A stretch of DNA of 64,000 nt from positions 186,001 through 250,000 of the forward strand of contig NZ_SHLX01000005.1 of assembly GCF_004764705.1 (NCBI RefSeq), written 5' to 3'. The notes below the pieces were generated by a model, which made no database searches, was not told the origin of the DNA, and worked only from the letters and a program-made list of their open reading frames with translations. A program made the position numbers and the translations under genes. Positions within the stretch are counted from its first letter, which is position 1; each line of letters starts with the position of its first letter. This DNA is from Paenibacillus cymbidii. GTDB lineage: Bacteria; Bacillota; Bacilli; Paenibacillales; NBRC-103111. This document shows, piece by piece, positions 26,948 through 36,271 of the stretch.

Positions 26948-28513
26948 TTATTTCTTGCCAACCGCAGCCGACCACTGGTCCAGCTGCCGCTGAACCTCGG
27001 CATTGATCGCATCCATGCCGGCCGCCTTCAGCTCTTTGACCATTTCCGGCAAATACTTCTCCGGATCGACCGCTCCGGTAATGAGACCCGGCAAATATTC
27101 TTTCACTTTGTTGTTGTAGGCGCTGATTTCGTTTTTGACTTTTTCCGGATCGAAGTTGAACCCGATGCTTTTGGCGCTTTCGGCCGATGCGTTGAACTTC
27201 CTGAATTTGTCCCATTTCTGCGGATCCTCGTTCGCCCACAGATAGTTGTTGAACTGGTTGCCGAACATATAGGCGGCGCCGAGCGCATATCCGGACGTCT
27301 GGGAGGTTACCCCGGACGGGTAATCGATCGTCTGCTCATCCTTCTTCACATAATGCTTGCCTTCGATGCCGAACGCGATCATGTTGACCAGCTTCTTGTC
27401 CGTATGCAGCAGATTGAGAAACATCATCGCCCGCGCCGGGTCCTTCGACGTGCGGGAGACGGACAGCATGGCGCCCAGCGTGCTGCTCGTCGACACGATC
27501 GGCCGCGTGAACTCGACCTGCACCCACGGCAAACCGGTCGCCTGCGACACCTCGGCGTCTTTGCCCGGCTTCAGCGACTCCGGATATGCGAACACCTTGC
27601 CGGACCGATACGCTCCGGTGAAATCCGCAAGCGTCGGCGCGTCCTTGTTGATATAACCGGCCGTATACCATTTGCGCGCCAGCTTCAATATAGCCATGTA
27701 GCGGGAATCGTTGTACGCGTCAATAACCTTGAGATCCTTTGTGTCGTGGTCCATCAGCCCGAGATTTTTGGCAACCGACCCCGAGCCGACAAAGGAATTG
27801 TCCATCAGCACCAGATCGAGGCCAACGTCCTTGCCGCTCAGAAACGGCGTCATGCCGGGCTCGTTCTTCTTGATGACCTCGAAGAAAGGCTCCAGGTCTT
27901 CGGGCTTCTTGACCGTGCCGAGATCAAATTTGTATTTATCGACCAAATCTTTGCGCACCAGCACGCCTTTATTGCCGGCGAATTCTTTGTTGGTCGGGAA
28001 TCCGTATGTTTTGCCATTGAACTTGATCCCCTCGAGCACCATCGGGTCGAGCTGGGCCATCGCTTCCTGCGCGTACTTCTTCATCAGATCGTCGAGCGGA
28101 ATGACCGAGCCGTTCTGCACCTTGGTCGTCCAACCGTCCCAGCTTGCCGTATACATCAGGTCGAATGCTTCATTGGACGCGAATTTCAAATTCATTTTGT
28201 CTTTCCAGCTGCCCCAGTCGAAGACGGTCATGTCGAGCGAAGCATTGATTTTGGTTTGCAAATACTTGCTGATTTCTTCGTTGATGAGCGCTTGATCCTT
28301 CTGCGGCACACCCGGCACGAACAGCGTGATCTTGTAAGGCTCCAGCTTGCTCGCTTCGGGCTGCTTGCTCGCTTCCGTCTTCGGCTCGGCGCTTGGGCTC
28401 GGCGAAGCGGCGTCTCCCGCTCCGTTGCCGCTCGAACCGCATGCGTTCAGCGCCAGACTTGCGGCCAGCGCCAGACCCAGAAGCGCAGGTCTTGTTGGGC
28501 GTAATCCTCTCAT
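26948..28513 (-). CDS. Extracellular solute-binding lipoprotein, third importer
   Basis: Solute-binding protein of 521 residues of the LipO/YtcQ class. The signal peptide is basic then hydrophobic, with lipobox ALNAC and the lipidated Cys at residue 25, followed by a low-complexity Ser/Pro/Glu linker. The start ATG at 28513 has GGAGGGG eight bases upstream. In contrast to the second importer, the binder follows the two permeases (gene order permease-permease-binder), from which it is separated by 62 bases. It probably delivers a glycan fragment released by, or bound to, the secreted beta-helix and CBM9 proteins encoded next. Ligand unknown. Confidence 0.93.
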   Translation of the reverse strand: MRGLRPTRPALLGLALAASLALNACGSSGNGAGDAASPSPSAEPKTEASKQPEASKLEPYKITLFVPGVPQKDQALINEEISKYLQTKINASLDMTVFDWGSWKDKMNLKFASNEAFDLMYTASWDGWTTKVQNGSVIPLDDLMKKYAQEAMAQLDPMVLEGIKFNGKTYGFPTNKEFAGNKGVLVRKDLVDKYKFDLGTVKKPEDLEPFFEVIKKNEPGMTPFLSGKDVGLDLVLMDNSFVGSGSVAKNLGLMDHDTKDLKVIDAYNDSRYMAILKLARKWYTAGYINKDAPTLADFTGAYRSGKVFAYPESLKPGKDAEVSQATGLPWVQVEFTRPIVSTSSTLGAMLSVSRTSKDPARAMMFLNLLHTDKKLVNMIAFGIEGKHYVKKDEQTIDYPSGVTSQTSGYALGAAYMFGNQFNNYLWANEDPQKWDKFRKFNASAESAKSIGFNFDPEKVKNEISAYNNKVKEYLPGLITGAVDPEKYLPEMVKELKAAGMDAINAEVQRQLDQWSAAVGKK

Positions 28514-28575
28514 TTGTTTTCCCCTCCGTCATCATCGTTTATATGCTAACCGGCGCAGTATGCTCCGGATACAGC

Positions 28576-29493
28576 CTACCCTTTAACGGCGCCAACCGTA
28601 AGCCCTTTGACGAAATATTTCTGGAAGAACGGATAGGCCAGCACGATCGGTCCCATCCCGATAATAGCCATCGCCATGCGCGCGGTTTCGTTCGGCAGCT
28701 TCGCGATCTGGTCGCCCATGCCGGCGGTCGCCGCCAAGTCGTTCAGAAACTGCAGGTTTTTCATCGCCTTGTACATCAAATATTGCAAGCTCACCAACTG
28801 TTCGTCGTTGATGAACACCAGGCTGTTGAACCAGTCGTTCCAGTAGCGGAGCGTATAGAACAGGCCGATCGTCGACAGCACGGGAAGCGACAGCGGCAGT
28901 ACGATCCGCGCGAAGATGCGCAGCTCGCCGGCTCCGTCGATTTTGGCCGATTCCAGAATCGAAGGATGAATGTTGGTCGTAAAGAAGGTGCGCATGACGA
29001 TCACATAGAACGCGCTCAGCAAATGATTCGGGACGATCAACGCCAGCAGCGTGTCGCGCAGGTCGAAGACGTACGTGTAAACCAGATACCAGGGGACGAG
29101 CCCGCCGCCGAAAATCATCGTAAAAAACACGAAGAAGGAGAAAAACCCGCGAAAGCGGAAATCGGGCCGCGAAAGCGGATAGGCGACCAGCGCCGTCATG
29201 CCCAGCGCGGCGACGGTGCCGGCGACGGTGACGAAGATCGAGACGCCGTATGCGTGAACGATCGGACCCGCGTCGCGGAACAGGAAGCTGTACGCCGCCG
29301 TGCTGAACACTTGCGGAATGATGCTGTAGCCGTGCCGATAGACGGCATCCTGATCCGTCAGCGACACGCTCAGCACGACCAGCACCGGAAACAGGCAGGC
29401 CAGCGAAAGAATGATGAACACGATATGCAGCGCGAAGTCGGCGGAAGGCCCAATGGCATTGATATCCCCCCGTTTTTTGGCGTATGTCTCCAT
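28576..29493 (-). CDS. Sugar ABC transporter permease, LplC/YtcP type, third importer
   Basis: Permease of 305 residues. The N-terminal polar stretch (METYAKKRGD) precedes a membrane segment (VFIILSLACLFPVLVVLSVS), and five more follow. The EAA loop SAKIDGAGELRIFARIVLPL is near residue 190, and the C-terminus KYFVKGLTVGAVKG is diagnostic for this group. The ATG at 29493 follows GGGAGG. Its upstream partner ends 11 bases before. Operon order is LplB-type, LplC-type, binder, with the regulator target site upstream of the first gene. Confidence 0.94.
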   Translation of the reverse strand: METYAKKRGDINAIGPSADFALHIVFIILSLACLFPVLVVLSVSLTDQDAVYRHGYSIIPQVFSTAAYSFLFRDAGPIVHAYGVSIFVTVAGTVAALGMTALVAYPLSRPDFRFRGFFSFFVFFTMIFGGGLVPWYLVYTYVFDLRDTLLALIVPNHLLSAFYVIVMRTFFTTNIHPSILESAKIDGAGELRIFARIVLPLSLPVLSTIGLFYTLRYWNDWFNSLVFINDEQLVSLQYLMYKAMKNLQFLNDLAATAGMGDQIAKLPNETARMAMAIIGMGPIVLAYPFFQKYFVKGLTVGAVKG

Positions 29494-29504
29494 AGTCGGC
29501 CTCC

Positions 29505-30455
29505 CTAGAACAAAGCGTTTTCTTTATCGGTTTTGCGAACGATATAATTGGTGGCAATAACGAGCGCGAAGCCGACAACCGCCTGATATAGCCCTGCGGC
29601 CGAGGACATGCCGATATCGCCGAGATTGAGCAGCGCGCGGTACACATACGTGTCGATCACCTGCGTCGTCGGGTATAACGAGCCGGAATCGAGCGGCACC
29701 TGGTAAAACAAGCCGAAATCGGAGTTGAAAATATGGCCGATCTGCAGCAGCGTCATCACGATCAGGACCGGCTTGATGAGCGGCAGCGTAATCCGCATCA
29801 TTTGTTGGCGTTTGCTTGCGCCGTCGATGAGCGCCGCCTCGTAATATTCGTTGTCGATACCGATGATCGCCGCCAGGTAGATGATGCTGTAGTAGCCGGC
29901 ATGCTTCCACAGGTTGACGAGCGGCAAAATATACGGCCAGTATTTCGCTTCGCTGTACCAGGAAATCGGCTCCTGCCCGAGCGGCTTAAGAATATATTGG
30001 TTGATAAACCCGTATTCGCTGCTAAGCAGCGAGTAACCGAGGTAGCCGACGACAATCATCGAGAGGAAGTGCGGCAGAAACATGACGCTTTGATAGAACC
30101 GGGCCATCAGCTTCGCCCGCAGCTCGTTCAGCGCGATGGCGACGGCGACGGCAACGACGAGGTTCAGTGCAATGAACGCCGCATTGTACAAGACCGTGTT
30201 GCGCGTAATCAGCCAGGCATCCTTCGTCCGGAACAGAAACTCGAAGTTTTTCAGTCCGACCCACTTGCTCCCGAGTATGCCCAGGGCGTAGTTGACGTTT
30301 TTGAAGGCGATCAGGATGCCGAACATCGGTAAATAGTTGTTCAGAATAAGGTAAAGAACACCCGGCAGCAGCAGCAGCAGCAGCGCCTTGTCCTTCCGGA
30401 CGTTGCGCAGGAACCGCGCCGCAGCGTTCGGCGGTTTGATCTTGATGGCATCCAA
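29505..30455 (-). CDS. Sugar ABC transporter permease, LplB/YteP type, TTG start
   Basis: Permease of 316 residues and first gene of the third importer operon. The hallmark segment NNYLPMFGILIAFKNVNY follows the first membrane helix, then KWVGLKNFEFLF, and the EAA loop is EAALIDGASKRQQMMRITLPL. It ends KTDKENALF as expected for this group. The start is TTG at 30455, with AAGGGTG about nine bases upstream; no in-frame ATG is suitable. The 24-bp element at 30531-30554 and a -10-like TATACT at 30492-30497 lie directly upstream, so transcription should depend on the response regulator encoded at 30596-32215. Confidence 0.92.
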   Translation of the reverse strand: MDAIKIKPPNAAARFLRNVRKDKALLLLLLPGVLYLILNNYLPMFGILIAFKNVNYALGILGSKWVGLKNFEFLFRTKDAWLITRNTVLYNAAFIALNLVVAVAVAIALNELRAKLMARFYQSVMFLPHFLSMIVVGYLGYSLLSSEYGFINQYILKPLGQEPISWYSEAKYWPYILPLVNLWKHAGYYSIIYLAAIIGIDNEYYEAALIDGASKRQQMMRITLPLIKPVLIVMTLLQIGHIFNSDFGLFYQVPLDSGSLYPTTQVIDTYVYRALLNLGDIGMSSAAGLYQAVVGFALVIATNYIVRKTDKENALF

Positions 30456-30491
30456 CCGTTGTCACACCCTTCAAGTATTCGATCTGCATTC

Positions 30492-30497
30492 AGTATA
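30492..30497 (-). promoter_or_regulatory. -10 box of the third importer operon
   Basis: Minus strand TATACT, 37 bases upstream of the TTG start. No clear -35 box is found, which fits activation by a regulator bound at 30531-30554. Confidence 0.45.
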
Positions 30498-30530
30498 AAT
30501 CGCGGACGGTTTACTCTTCTATCGGGCAAC

Positions 30531-30554
30531 GTGACCGTTTCCTCGATTTTGTGA
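30531..30554. promoter_or_regulatory. 24-bp regulator element, copy 1
   Basis: Matches the element at 34078-34101 at 20 of 24 positions: GTGAC, a variable centre, then TCGATTTTGTGA identical in both. It lies 76-99 bases upstream of the first importer gene. Two GTGAC/GTGA half-sites in direct repeat 20 bases apart fit an AraC-type dimer. Confidence 0.65.
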
Positions 30555-30571
30555 CTGCCATAAAGACGAAA

Positions 30572-30596
30572 AGATCCGGCATCTCATGCCGGATCT
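30572..30596 (-). terminator. Rho-independent terminator of the second kinase/regulator operon
   Basis: AGATCCGGCAT and ATGCCGGATCT form a perfect 11-bp stem with a 3-base loop, followed on the minus strand by TTTTCGTCTTT. It directly abuts the stop of the response regulator gene. Confidence 0.8.
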
Positions 30597-32215
30597 TATC
30601 TTCCGTTATTTTCCCCCAGTTGCCGATATCGCTTCCGGAACTCATGCGGCGCAATGCCGACTTTCTTCTTGAACGCCTGCCCGAAGTGGGAATAATTCTC
30701 ATAACCGATCTCCTCGCAAATATCGGTAATTTTATCGTTCGTTTCGGCAAGCAGCAGCTTGGCCCGCTCCATCTTCTCATGGATGATGTAATCGATCAGC
30801 GCTTGTCCGGTCTCCCGCTTGAATACGCGGGAAAGATAAGCCGGATTCAAATAAATGGAAGCGGCTGCCTTCTCGCGCGTCACCTCCTTCAAATTCGCCT
30901 TGATGTACGCTTTCGTCTTCGCGATCAATGCCGAGCTTTCTCCGCGCTGCCGCTCCATATGGTCCGAAGCGGCGTCGATCAGCCATTCCGACCAGGAGCG
31001 AAGATGAGCGATTGAGCGAATGGCCGCCTGCTCGTCGCTGCGTTCGCGCAAGCCCGCCCACTCCTTCACCGACAGCCCGTTCTTGTGCGCAACATGGTAG
31101 ATCATGTACAACAAGGCGTGATATAACGCGCTGGCCGATTCGGCATGATCGTGCGCTTCCTGGAGCTCGCCGAGCAATTGATCGAGGCGGCCCAGCAGCT
31201 CCCGTTTGTTTCCCGTTTCGAAAAGCACGACCCAATCGGACCACGGGATGGCAATCGGCGTTTTCGCTCCGGCGCCCGGGCTGACTTGCGATTCATCCAA
31301 CCGTTGGACCGTTCCGCTATGGGCGATGTTGCTCTGCTCCAGCTCGAGGAGCCGATGATAAACATCGGTCAGCCCTACGACCGTCGTCCGGACGCCGATG
31401 TAGCAGGAAACCGAGCAATAAAAGTAGCGGCCGCTCGCTTCAATGAAGGAGCGGCAGGCGTCCTCGAACTCGCATGGCTCAAGCGGACAATCGCCGACTC
31501 CGTATGCAAGCGCGAGCAGAATGCCGTTCGCATCCTTGACGATATCCCCCCTGCATTCGCCGAGCATCAGCTCGCTGGCCGCATTGCGAAGCGCATATTC
31601 CAGTATTTCTTCATCGTACGGGCTAAACTCCTTGTGCCACCGCTCGATGCTGATCAGAATCGGCAGCACGGGCGAACCCGGCTCAAGCGGCAAATGAACG
31701 GCCTGCAAGCTCGGCCCGGACGGCACCGCTCTTCCCGACAGCAGATGCTGCCAATAACGCTCGACGACAACCGCCCGTTGCCGCTGCCACATGCTGCGGT
31801 ATTTTTTTGCCGATTCGACCAGTTGTTCCGCTTCCCTGTCTTCCCCGATCTTCGCCGCCGTCCGCTTCAGCACCGCCTCCAGCTGCGCCGTCTTGACGGG
31901 CTTGAGCAAATAATCGAAGCTCCCGAGCCGGATGGCCTTCTGCGCATAGGAGAACTCGGCGTGGCCGGTGAGAAAAACCGTTATGGTGTCGGGAAAATGG
32001 TCGTTCACCCATTCGGTCAGCTCCAGTCCGTTCGTGCCCGGCATTTCGATATCGCAAATCATCAAGTCGACGGCGTGCGTCTGCAGCTTCTGCTTTGCCT
32101 CGTTCGCTCCCAGCGCCGTATACACTTCCGCAAATCCGAGCGCCGCAAAATCGACCGCTTTCAGCATCGCACGAATCGCATACAGCTCGTCATCGACAAT
32201 CAGCAGCTTCAGCAC
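30596..32215 (-). CDS. AraC-family response regulator (YesN-like), second pair
   Basis: Response regulator of 539 residues. The receiver domain has DDE at residues 8-10 and the phosphoacceptor Asp55 in LMICDIEMPG. The C-terminal AraC-type domain reads AAASIYLNPAYLSRVFKRETG and ITDICEEIGYENYSHFGQAF, ending IAPHEFRKRY. I chose GTG at 32215, preceded by AGGAGGGG; the longer frame to 32368 has no supporting site and would lengthen the receiver domain unnaturally. It lies 28 bases after the kinase gene. The shared 24-bp element upstream of both this operon and the third importer argues that this protein activates both. Confidence 0.93.
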   Translation of the reverse strand: MLKLLIVDDELYAIRAMLKAVDFAALGFAEVYTALGANEAKQKLQTHAVDLMICDIEMPGTNGLELTEWVNDHFPDTITVFLTGHAEFSYAQKAIRLGSFDYLLKPVKTAQLEAVLKRTAAKIGEDREAEQLVESAKKYRSMWQRQRAVVVERYWQHLLSGRAVPSGPSLQAVHLPLEPGSPVLPILISIERWHKEFSPYDEEILEYALRNAASELMLGECRGDIVKDANGILLALAYGVGDCPLEPCEFEDACRSFIEASGRYFYCSVSCYIGVRTTVVGLTDVYHRLLELEQSNIAHSGTVQRLDESQVSPGAGAKTPIAIPWSDWVVLFETGNKRELLGRLDQLLGELQEAHDHAESASALYHALLYMIYHVAHKNGLSVKEWAGLRERSDEQAAIRSIAHLRSWSEWLIDAASDHMERQRGESSALIAKTKAYIKANLKEVTREKAAASIYLNPAYLSRVFKRETGQALIDYIIHEKMERAKLLLAETNDKITDICEEIGYENYSHFGQAFKKKVGIAPHEFRKRYRQLGENNGR

Positions 32216-32243
32216 GCAGCTCCCCTCCTCTTCCTTGCCGGCC

Positions 32244-33986
32244 TCATGATTGCGAATCGATGTCGCCTGCCGGCAAATCCAATTGCACGATCGCGCCTTT
32301 CGGCGCACGATTGCGAAACGACAGCTCCGCCCGGTCTCCGTACACCATGCGCATCCGCCGATACACATTCCACACGCCCATGTGGGTGCCCGTCCCGTCG
32401 CCGAACTTTTTCTCCGTTAACGCTTGCAGAATATCGGGAGCCAACCCGCGTCCGTCATCGCGAATCAGCACCTCGTACCGGTTCCGAACCATCGTTTCCC
32501 GGTGACGTTCGACGATAATCTCGATGTGGAACCGGCTGCCTTCCTCCATGCCGTGGATCACGGCGTTTTCGACGAACGGCTGGATGAGAAGCGGCAAAAT
32601 CGGTTGATGCTGCAACTGTTCCTCTACCTCGATCCGATAGGTCAATCTCTCGGGAAACCGGAGCGACTGGATTTCCAAATAATTGCGAATGTGCTGCAGC
32701 TCCTCCTCGAGCGTAACGGTATCCCTGTGCGAACGGGTAATAAAGCGGAAATAGTCGGAGAGATGTTCGGTCATTTTGCATACCAGGCCGTTCTCCTCCA
32801 GAATCGACAAACTGTTGATCACATTCAAGGAATTCAAATAAAAATGCGGATTGATTTGCGCTTGCAAATGCTTGAATTCCGACTGCTGCGCTTTCAGCAT
32901 CTCTTCATAAGCGTTAATTTTCAAATGCTTCATTTGCGAAACCATATCATTGAACGTTTGGATGAGAAAGTTAAGCTCTTCCGTCTTCGTTTCCTGTACG
33001 CCGATCTCCATCTCGCCTTTCATGACGCGGCGAATCCCCTTCATTAACGCATTCACCGGCGTGAACAGCACATTGCGAAGAAAGAGCGAGTAAAAATAGA
33101 GCGCGATGACGACGCCAACCGGGATGCAGAAAATAACCCGCTGGAAAAACGGCAGCTGCCGCAGCAAATGCTTCTCGGGAATCATCGCGGCCAGGCTGAG
33201 CGGCGCTTGGGAGAACGGTGTGCTGACCAGCAAATATTTCGTTCCGTCGCCTTCGTTCTTGAATACCTGATAGGCCGCAGGATTCGAAATCAGCTTGCGA
33301 TTGACGGCCGCCATCGTCTCCTCGGCTGCCGCAGCGTCCGTCAACGGCTGGCCGCCCATACCGAGCAGAATCGCTTTCCATTGATCGCCGTAATCCAGCT
33401 TGCGCAGCGGGATAATCAAATCGTCGGGGAGAAAGACTGCTCCCGCATATACACTTGGAGTTACCCGTTCGACTCGTACCAGATAGTGCTGCTCGTCGCC
33501 GTCAAACAACTGCCAGCTGCTGAACTGCACATCCTCCGGATGACGGAAGCGCTTCTCCAGCATATCGCGGAGCTCCATCGTTTGCAGATAAGTCGTTTGG
33601 GAAATCACAAAATCGTTGTTGTCGGCAGAATAAACGAAGAGCGCGTGGATGTTTTTCAGCGTGCCGCCGCCTTCCACCATATCGGCGTGAAGCCTGACTT
33701 TCGCCAGTATATAATGCCCGTCGTCGGCCGGATAATCGGACAACGCCTCGAACTCGGCATGGTTGTTGCCATTGGCGATTTGGCGCAGCAAATAATCCGC
33801 CGTATCCTGCAGCACCGTGTCGATCTGGGCGACATGAATCGCAAGCGCATTGCTGGTGGACTGCGATACTTCCTCGCGAACGACTTTCATTGCGTAATAG
33901 TTTTCATAATACAGGAAAAGCGCCAGAGGGGCGATAATGATCACAAAACCGCGTAACAGCCGAAGTCGCAGCGTCGGTCGCTTCAT
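32244..33986 (-). CDS. Cache-type sensor histidine kinase, second pair
   Basis: Membrane kinase of 580 residues. A basic N-terminus leads into a membrane segment at about residues 12-30, then an extracellular sensor region to about 280, a second membrane segment (VIFCIPVGVVIALYFYSLF), HAMP, and the His_kinase motif QINPHFYLNSLNVINS near residue 375. The ATPase domain has PFVENAVIHGM and DDGRGL. ATG at 33986 is preceded by GGGAG. It is the first gene of a two-gene operon with its regulator; a TATAAT box and the 24-bp element upstream suggest positive autoregulation. Confidence 0.94.
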   Translation of the reverse strand: MKRPTLRLRLLRGFVIIIAPLALFLYYENYYAMKVVREEVSQSTSNALAIHVAQIDTVLQDTADYLLRQIANGNNHAEFEALSDYPADDGHYILAKVRLHADMVEGGGTLKNIHALFVYSADNNDFVISQTTYLQTMELRDMLEKRFRHPEDVQFSSWQLFDGDEQHYLVRVERVTPSVYAGAVFLPDDLIIPLRKLDYGDQWKAILLGMGGQPLTDAAAAEETMAAVNRKLISNPAAYQVFKNEGDGTKYLLVSTPFSQAPLSLAAMIPEKHLLRQLPFFQRVIFCIPVGVVIALYFYSLFLRNVLFTPVNALMKGIRRVMKGEMEIGVQETKTEELNFLIQTFNDMVSQMKHLKINAYEEMLKAQQSEFKHLQAQINPHFYLNSLNVINSLSILEENGLVCKMTEHLSDYFRFITRSHRDTVTLEEELQHIRNYLEIQSLRFPERLTYRIEVEEQLQHQPILPLLIQPFVENAVIHGMEEGSRFHIEIIVERHRETMVRNRYEVLIRDDGRGLAPDILQALTEKKFGDGTGTHMGVWNVYRRMRMVYGDRAELSFRNRAPKGAIVQLDLPAGDIDSQS

Positions 33987-34022
33987 TCGTCATTCTCCCG
34001 ATTTTGGCCTATGATCCCGTCC

Positions 34023-34028
34023 ATTATA
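34023..34028 (-). promoter_or_regulatory. -10 box of the second kinase/regulator operon
   Basis: Minus strand TATAAT, 37 bases upstream of the kinase start, the same distance as in the third importer promoter. The -35 region is poor. Confidence 0.5.
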
Positions 34029-34077
34029 TCTTCTTTCTCATTAAACACCATTCGGAGCCGATCGGCTATATGCAGAT

Positions 34078-34101
34078 GTGACGATTGTCTCGATTTTGTG
34101 A
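34078..34101. promoter_or_regulatory. 24-bp regulator element, copy 2
   Basis: Second copy of the element at 30531-30554, in the same orientation, 92-115 bases upstream of the kinase gene. The half TCGATTTTGTGA is identical in both copies. Confidence 0.65.
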
Positions 34102-34179
34102 TTTGTTGCGGGCGTCGGCTTCGTTTTCGCGGCGTGTTCGCTTCGCTCAGGTTTCTCCGGCTGGAACAGCTTCGTTGCA

Positions 34180-34255
34180 CGAAGCGCGACATTCCCCCTC
34201 CGCCAACCAACAAATTCGTTTTTGTGCCGCTCCGATGAAGCGTCCTGGAAAATAG
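34180..34255. repeat. About 76-bp dispersed repeat, copy 1
   Basis: Closely matches 54825-54901, differing at scattered positions and one single-base gap. The best-conserved part is AACAAATTCG, TTTTTGTGCC and CTCCGATGAAGC. It lies between the divergent kinase and cyclase genes. Both copies end in AAATAGG. Confidence 0.7.
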
Positions 34256-34350
34256 GCAGCAGCCGAACCTTCATGCGAATCGAGCCTCCTACATATGGTA
34301 TAAATAGGCTTTGACTTGGCATCGGAACATACGCGAAAGGCGGGACATTC

Positions 34351-36249
34351 GTGGGGGTGTTTGAACAGGCTCGCGGCGAAAAGGACCGGCTCGTCCGGCA
34401 GCTGCTGAACGGGCAGCGTGAGGACGGCACGTGGCGGTTTCTATTCGAGAATGGCATTTCGCTCGACGCTTACATGATTATGCTGCTTCGTTCGCTTCAG
34501 CTGGAGGATGAGCCGCTGATCCGCCGTCTGCACGACCGCATCCTCGACCGACAGCGGGCCGATGGCGTTTGGGCGCTGTATGCAGATGAGCGCGACGGCC
34601 ATCTGGCTTCCACGGTGGAAGCGTATTACGCGCTGCTTTACGCCGGCTACAGCCGCAAGACGGATGACCGGCTGCGCCGGGCCGAACGCCGTATCCTCGA
34701 TCAAGGCGGCATGCGCCGCATCAACGGGCTGCTGACCAAGGTCATGCTTGCCGCCACCGGCCAATACCCGTGGCCGGCGAGGCTGACGATCCCGCTGGAG
34801 TTTTTGCTGCTGCCGCCGTCATCGCCGATCAGCTTCCACGACTTTTCCAGCTATGCCCGCGTTCACTTCGCGCCTGTACTGCTGCTCGCCGATCGCCGCT
34901 TTGCCGTAACGACGGCCTCCTCGCCCGACTTGTCCGCCTTGTTGGCGGGAAACGCCACTTACGGCTCGAACGATGCTCTCCCGCGCAATCGCGGACTCGA
35001 AACACTGCTGCAAACAATCCACACGGGGCTCGGTCAAATCGCCGGCATGCCGGCGCAGCTGCACAAGACGGCGGCCCGGCGGGCCGAGCGGTTCATGCTG
35101 GATCGGGTCGAGCCGGACGGCACGCTGTACAGCTATGCCACCAGCACGATACTGATGCTGTTTGCGCTGCTCGCACTCGGCTACGACAAGCGGCATCCTT
35201 TCCTTCTGCGCGCCGTGCAGGGGCTATACGACATGATCGCGGATGATAACGGGATGCTGCTGCTGCAGAATTCCCCGTCCACCATCTGGGATACCGCGCT
35301 GATCGGCGATGCCTTGCTGCAGGCGGGCGTCGCCGCCGACCATCCTGCGATCCGCAAGGCTGCCGATTTTTTGCTTGCCAAACAGCAGCGTTCGCCCGGG
35401 GACTGGAGCCAGAACATGGCCCATCCGGCGCCGGGGGGTTGGGGATTTTCCGAATCGAACACCAAACACCCCGACGTGGACGACACGACGGCGGCGCTGC
35501 GGCTGCTGCGGGCGGCGGGACCGCGCCCGGCCTACGCGGAAGCTGCCGAAAAAGGCATGAACTGGACGCTCGCCATGCAAAACGATGACGGAGGCTGGCC
35601 GGCGTTCGAGCGCGGGAAAACGAACGAGCTGCTGAAGTGGCTGCCGATTGAAGGCGCGCAGGCGGCGGCGCTTGATCCGTCGTCGGCCGATTTGACCGGG
35701 CGGACGCTGGAATATTGGGGGCGTACGGAGCGGTTGACCGTGCGGCACGCTTTCATCCGGCGCGGCGTAGACTGGCTGGCGGAGCATCAGGAGGAAGACG
35801 GCTCGTGGTATGGCCGTTGGGGGATTTGTTACTTATACGGCACATGGGCGGCAGTAACCGGCATGATGGCCGTGGGCGTGGAGGCGGAGCACCCCGCCGT
35901 GCGACGGGCCGTCCGCTGGCTGCTGGACGTCCAGTTGCCCGACGGCGGCTGGGGCGAATCGTGCCGCAGCGATCAGTTGATGCGCTACGTCCCGCTCGGC
36001 ACAAGCAATGCCGCGCAAACCGCCTGGGCGCTCGACGCGCTGATCGCGGTTCACGCAGCGCCGCTGCCGGCGATCACCCGCGGCATCGAGCGGTTGATCG
36101 CGCTGCTGCACACGAAGGATGAAGCGACCGACTACCCGCTCGGCGCCGGCCTTCCCGGCACTTACTACACGCATTACCACAGCTACCGCTACATTTGGCC
36201 GCTGCTCGCCTTGAGCCGCTACCGGAACAAATACGCCGCCAAGCCTTAG
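34351..36249 (+). CDS. sqhC: Squalene-hopene cyclase family, Bacillus-type (tetraprenyl-beta-curcumene cyclase likely)
   Basis: Class II terpene cyclase of 632 residues, the size of the Bacillus SqhC proteins. The protonating acid motif is DVDDTT at residues 375-380; the second Thr is, as I recall, typical of tetraprenyl-beta-curcumene cyclases, whereas squalene-hopene cyclases usually have DxDDTA. QW repeats are visible as QNDDGGWPAFE, QEEDGSWYGRW and QLPDGGWGES, and the C-terminus GLPGTYYTHYHSYRYIWPLLAL is characteristic. It is a monotopic membrane protein making polycyclic terpenoids such as hopanoids or sporulenes that stiffen membranes. The start is GTG at 34351 with AAAGGCGG upstream. 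No prenyl synthase or squalene synthase is adjacent, so its substrate pathway must be encoded elsewhere. Confidence 0.87.
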   Translation: MGVFEQARGEKDRLVRQLLNGQREDGTWRFLFENGISLDAYMIMLLRSLQLEDEPLIRRLHDRILDRQRADGVWALYADERDGHLASTVEAYYALLYAGYSRKTDDRLRRAERRILDQGGMRRINGLLTKVMLAATGQYPWPARLTIPLEFLLLPPSSPISFHDFSSYARVHFAPVLLLADRRFAVTTASSPDLSALLAGNATYGSNDALPRNRGLETLLQTIHTGLGQIAGMPAQLHKTAARRAERFMLDRVEPDGTLYSYATSTILMLFALLALGYDKRHPFLLRAVQGLYDMIADDNGMLLLQNSPSTIWDTALIGDALLQAGVAADHPAIRKAADFLLAKQQRSPGDWSQNMAHPAPGGWGFSESNTKHPDVDDTTAALRLLRAAGPRPAYAEAAEKGMNWTLAMQNDDGGWPAFERGKTNELLKWLPIEGAQAAALDPSSADLTGRTLEYWGRTERLTVRHAFIRRGVDWLAEHQEEDGSWYGRWGICYLYGTWAAVTGMMAVGVEAEHPAVRRAVRWLLDVQLPDGGWGESCRSDQLMRYVPLGTSNAAQTAWALDALIAVHAAPLPAITRGIERLIALLHTKDEATDYPLGAGLPGTYYTHYHSYRYIWPLLALSRYRNKYAAKP

Positions 36250-36271
36250 GCGCGGCGGGCCAGTTGAACGA

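Larger units (their letters stand above)
33987..34350. other. Divergent intergenic region between kinase and cyclase
   Basis: Holds the kinase promoter, the 24-bp element and the 76-bp repeat. A TATAAA at about 34301 could be a -10 box for the cyclase gene, but no good -35 accompanies it. No gene is seen. Confidence 0.5.
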
